From Sphaerolaimus hirsutus (lineage: Eukaryota; Nematoda; Chromadorea; Monhysterida; Sphaerolaimidae), in assembly GCA_964036195.1 (NCBI GenBank), contig OZ038454.1, positions 27,328,315-27,392,314 of the forward strand: 64,000 nucleotides of DNA. The letters run 5' to 3'. Each line of letters opens with the position of its first letter. Position 1 is the first letter of the stretch. The position numbers were made by a program, and so were the translations under genes. The notes beneath the pieces are model-generated. The model searched no databases and had not been told where the DNA came from. It worked only from the letters and a program-made list of their open reading frames with translations. Positions 63,963 to 64,000 of this stretch are shown here, piece after piece.

Positions 63963-64000
63963 AATTGAACATTGACTACTCAATCACATCAATGTGAACT

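Overview
The window looks like a TE-rich nuclear scaffold from a metazoan, most likely an invertebrate. It is AT-rich and almost wholly made of short non-autonomous DNA transposons (MITEs). It carries one recognisable gene, split into many small GC-rich exons with canonical splice sites, and a 200-N assembly gap. I see no bacterial operons, rRNA, tRNA or CRISPR. The species cannot be named from this sequence; 'invertebrate' rests on repeat content and on the divergent receptor, and is inference.

The gene (about 45.7-59.7 kb, + strand) is a class B1 (secretin-type) neuropeptide/hormone GPCR. Twelve exons join with consistent phases into about 550 codons: a cysteine-rich hormone-binding ectodomain (exons 1-3), seven membrane segments (exons 4-11) with class B hallmarks in TM3, TM6 and TM7, and a long charged cytoplasmic tail (exon 12). 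The signal-peptide exon was not found.

The most interesting feature is a family of terminal-inverted-repeat elements, here called CWG elements. They begin GTGCC, usually continue with a stretch like AGTCCCGCA or GGTTCCGCA, and end in the inverse. They are flanked by 3-bp target duplications, nearly always CAG or CTG. One copy is exactly the intron between receptor exons 2 and 3 (46600-46936): CAG|GTGCC...CCCCAG|, with the element giving the GT and the duplicated CAG giving the AG. Removing it restores an uninterrupted ectodomain reading frame. This is the structure expected of an introner, a transposon that makes introns. A second copy starts exactly at an exon end (48370) but has a CTG duplication, so it lacks its own AG; an in-frame AG 27 nt further on is the likely acceptor. 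About ten more copies lie elsewhere in the window.

The other ~50 kb is a mosaic of nested MITE families: C/G-homopolymer palindromes ending CCGTATTT...AAATACGG (R1); TTCTTCTAATAGAACGG elements (R2); TATACTCGG elements with TA duplications (R3); palindromes ending CACACTAGTTTACC (R4); hAT-type elements ending CAGAGTTG (R6) or other tips with perfect 8-bp duplications; GCGCC satellite carriers; and long hairpins. Insertion order can often be read from the nesting, for example at 33.1-34.9 kb. No coding gene could be supported in 1-45.7 kb or 59.8-64 kb.
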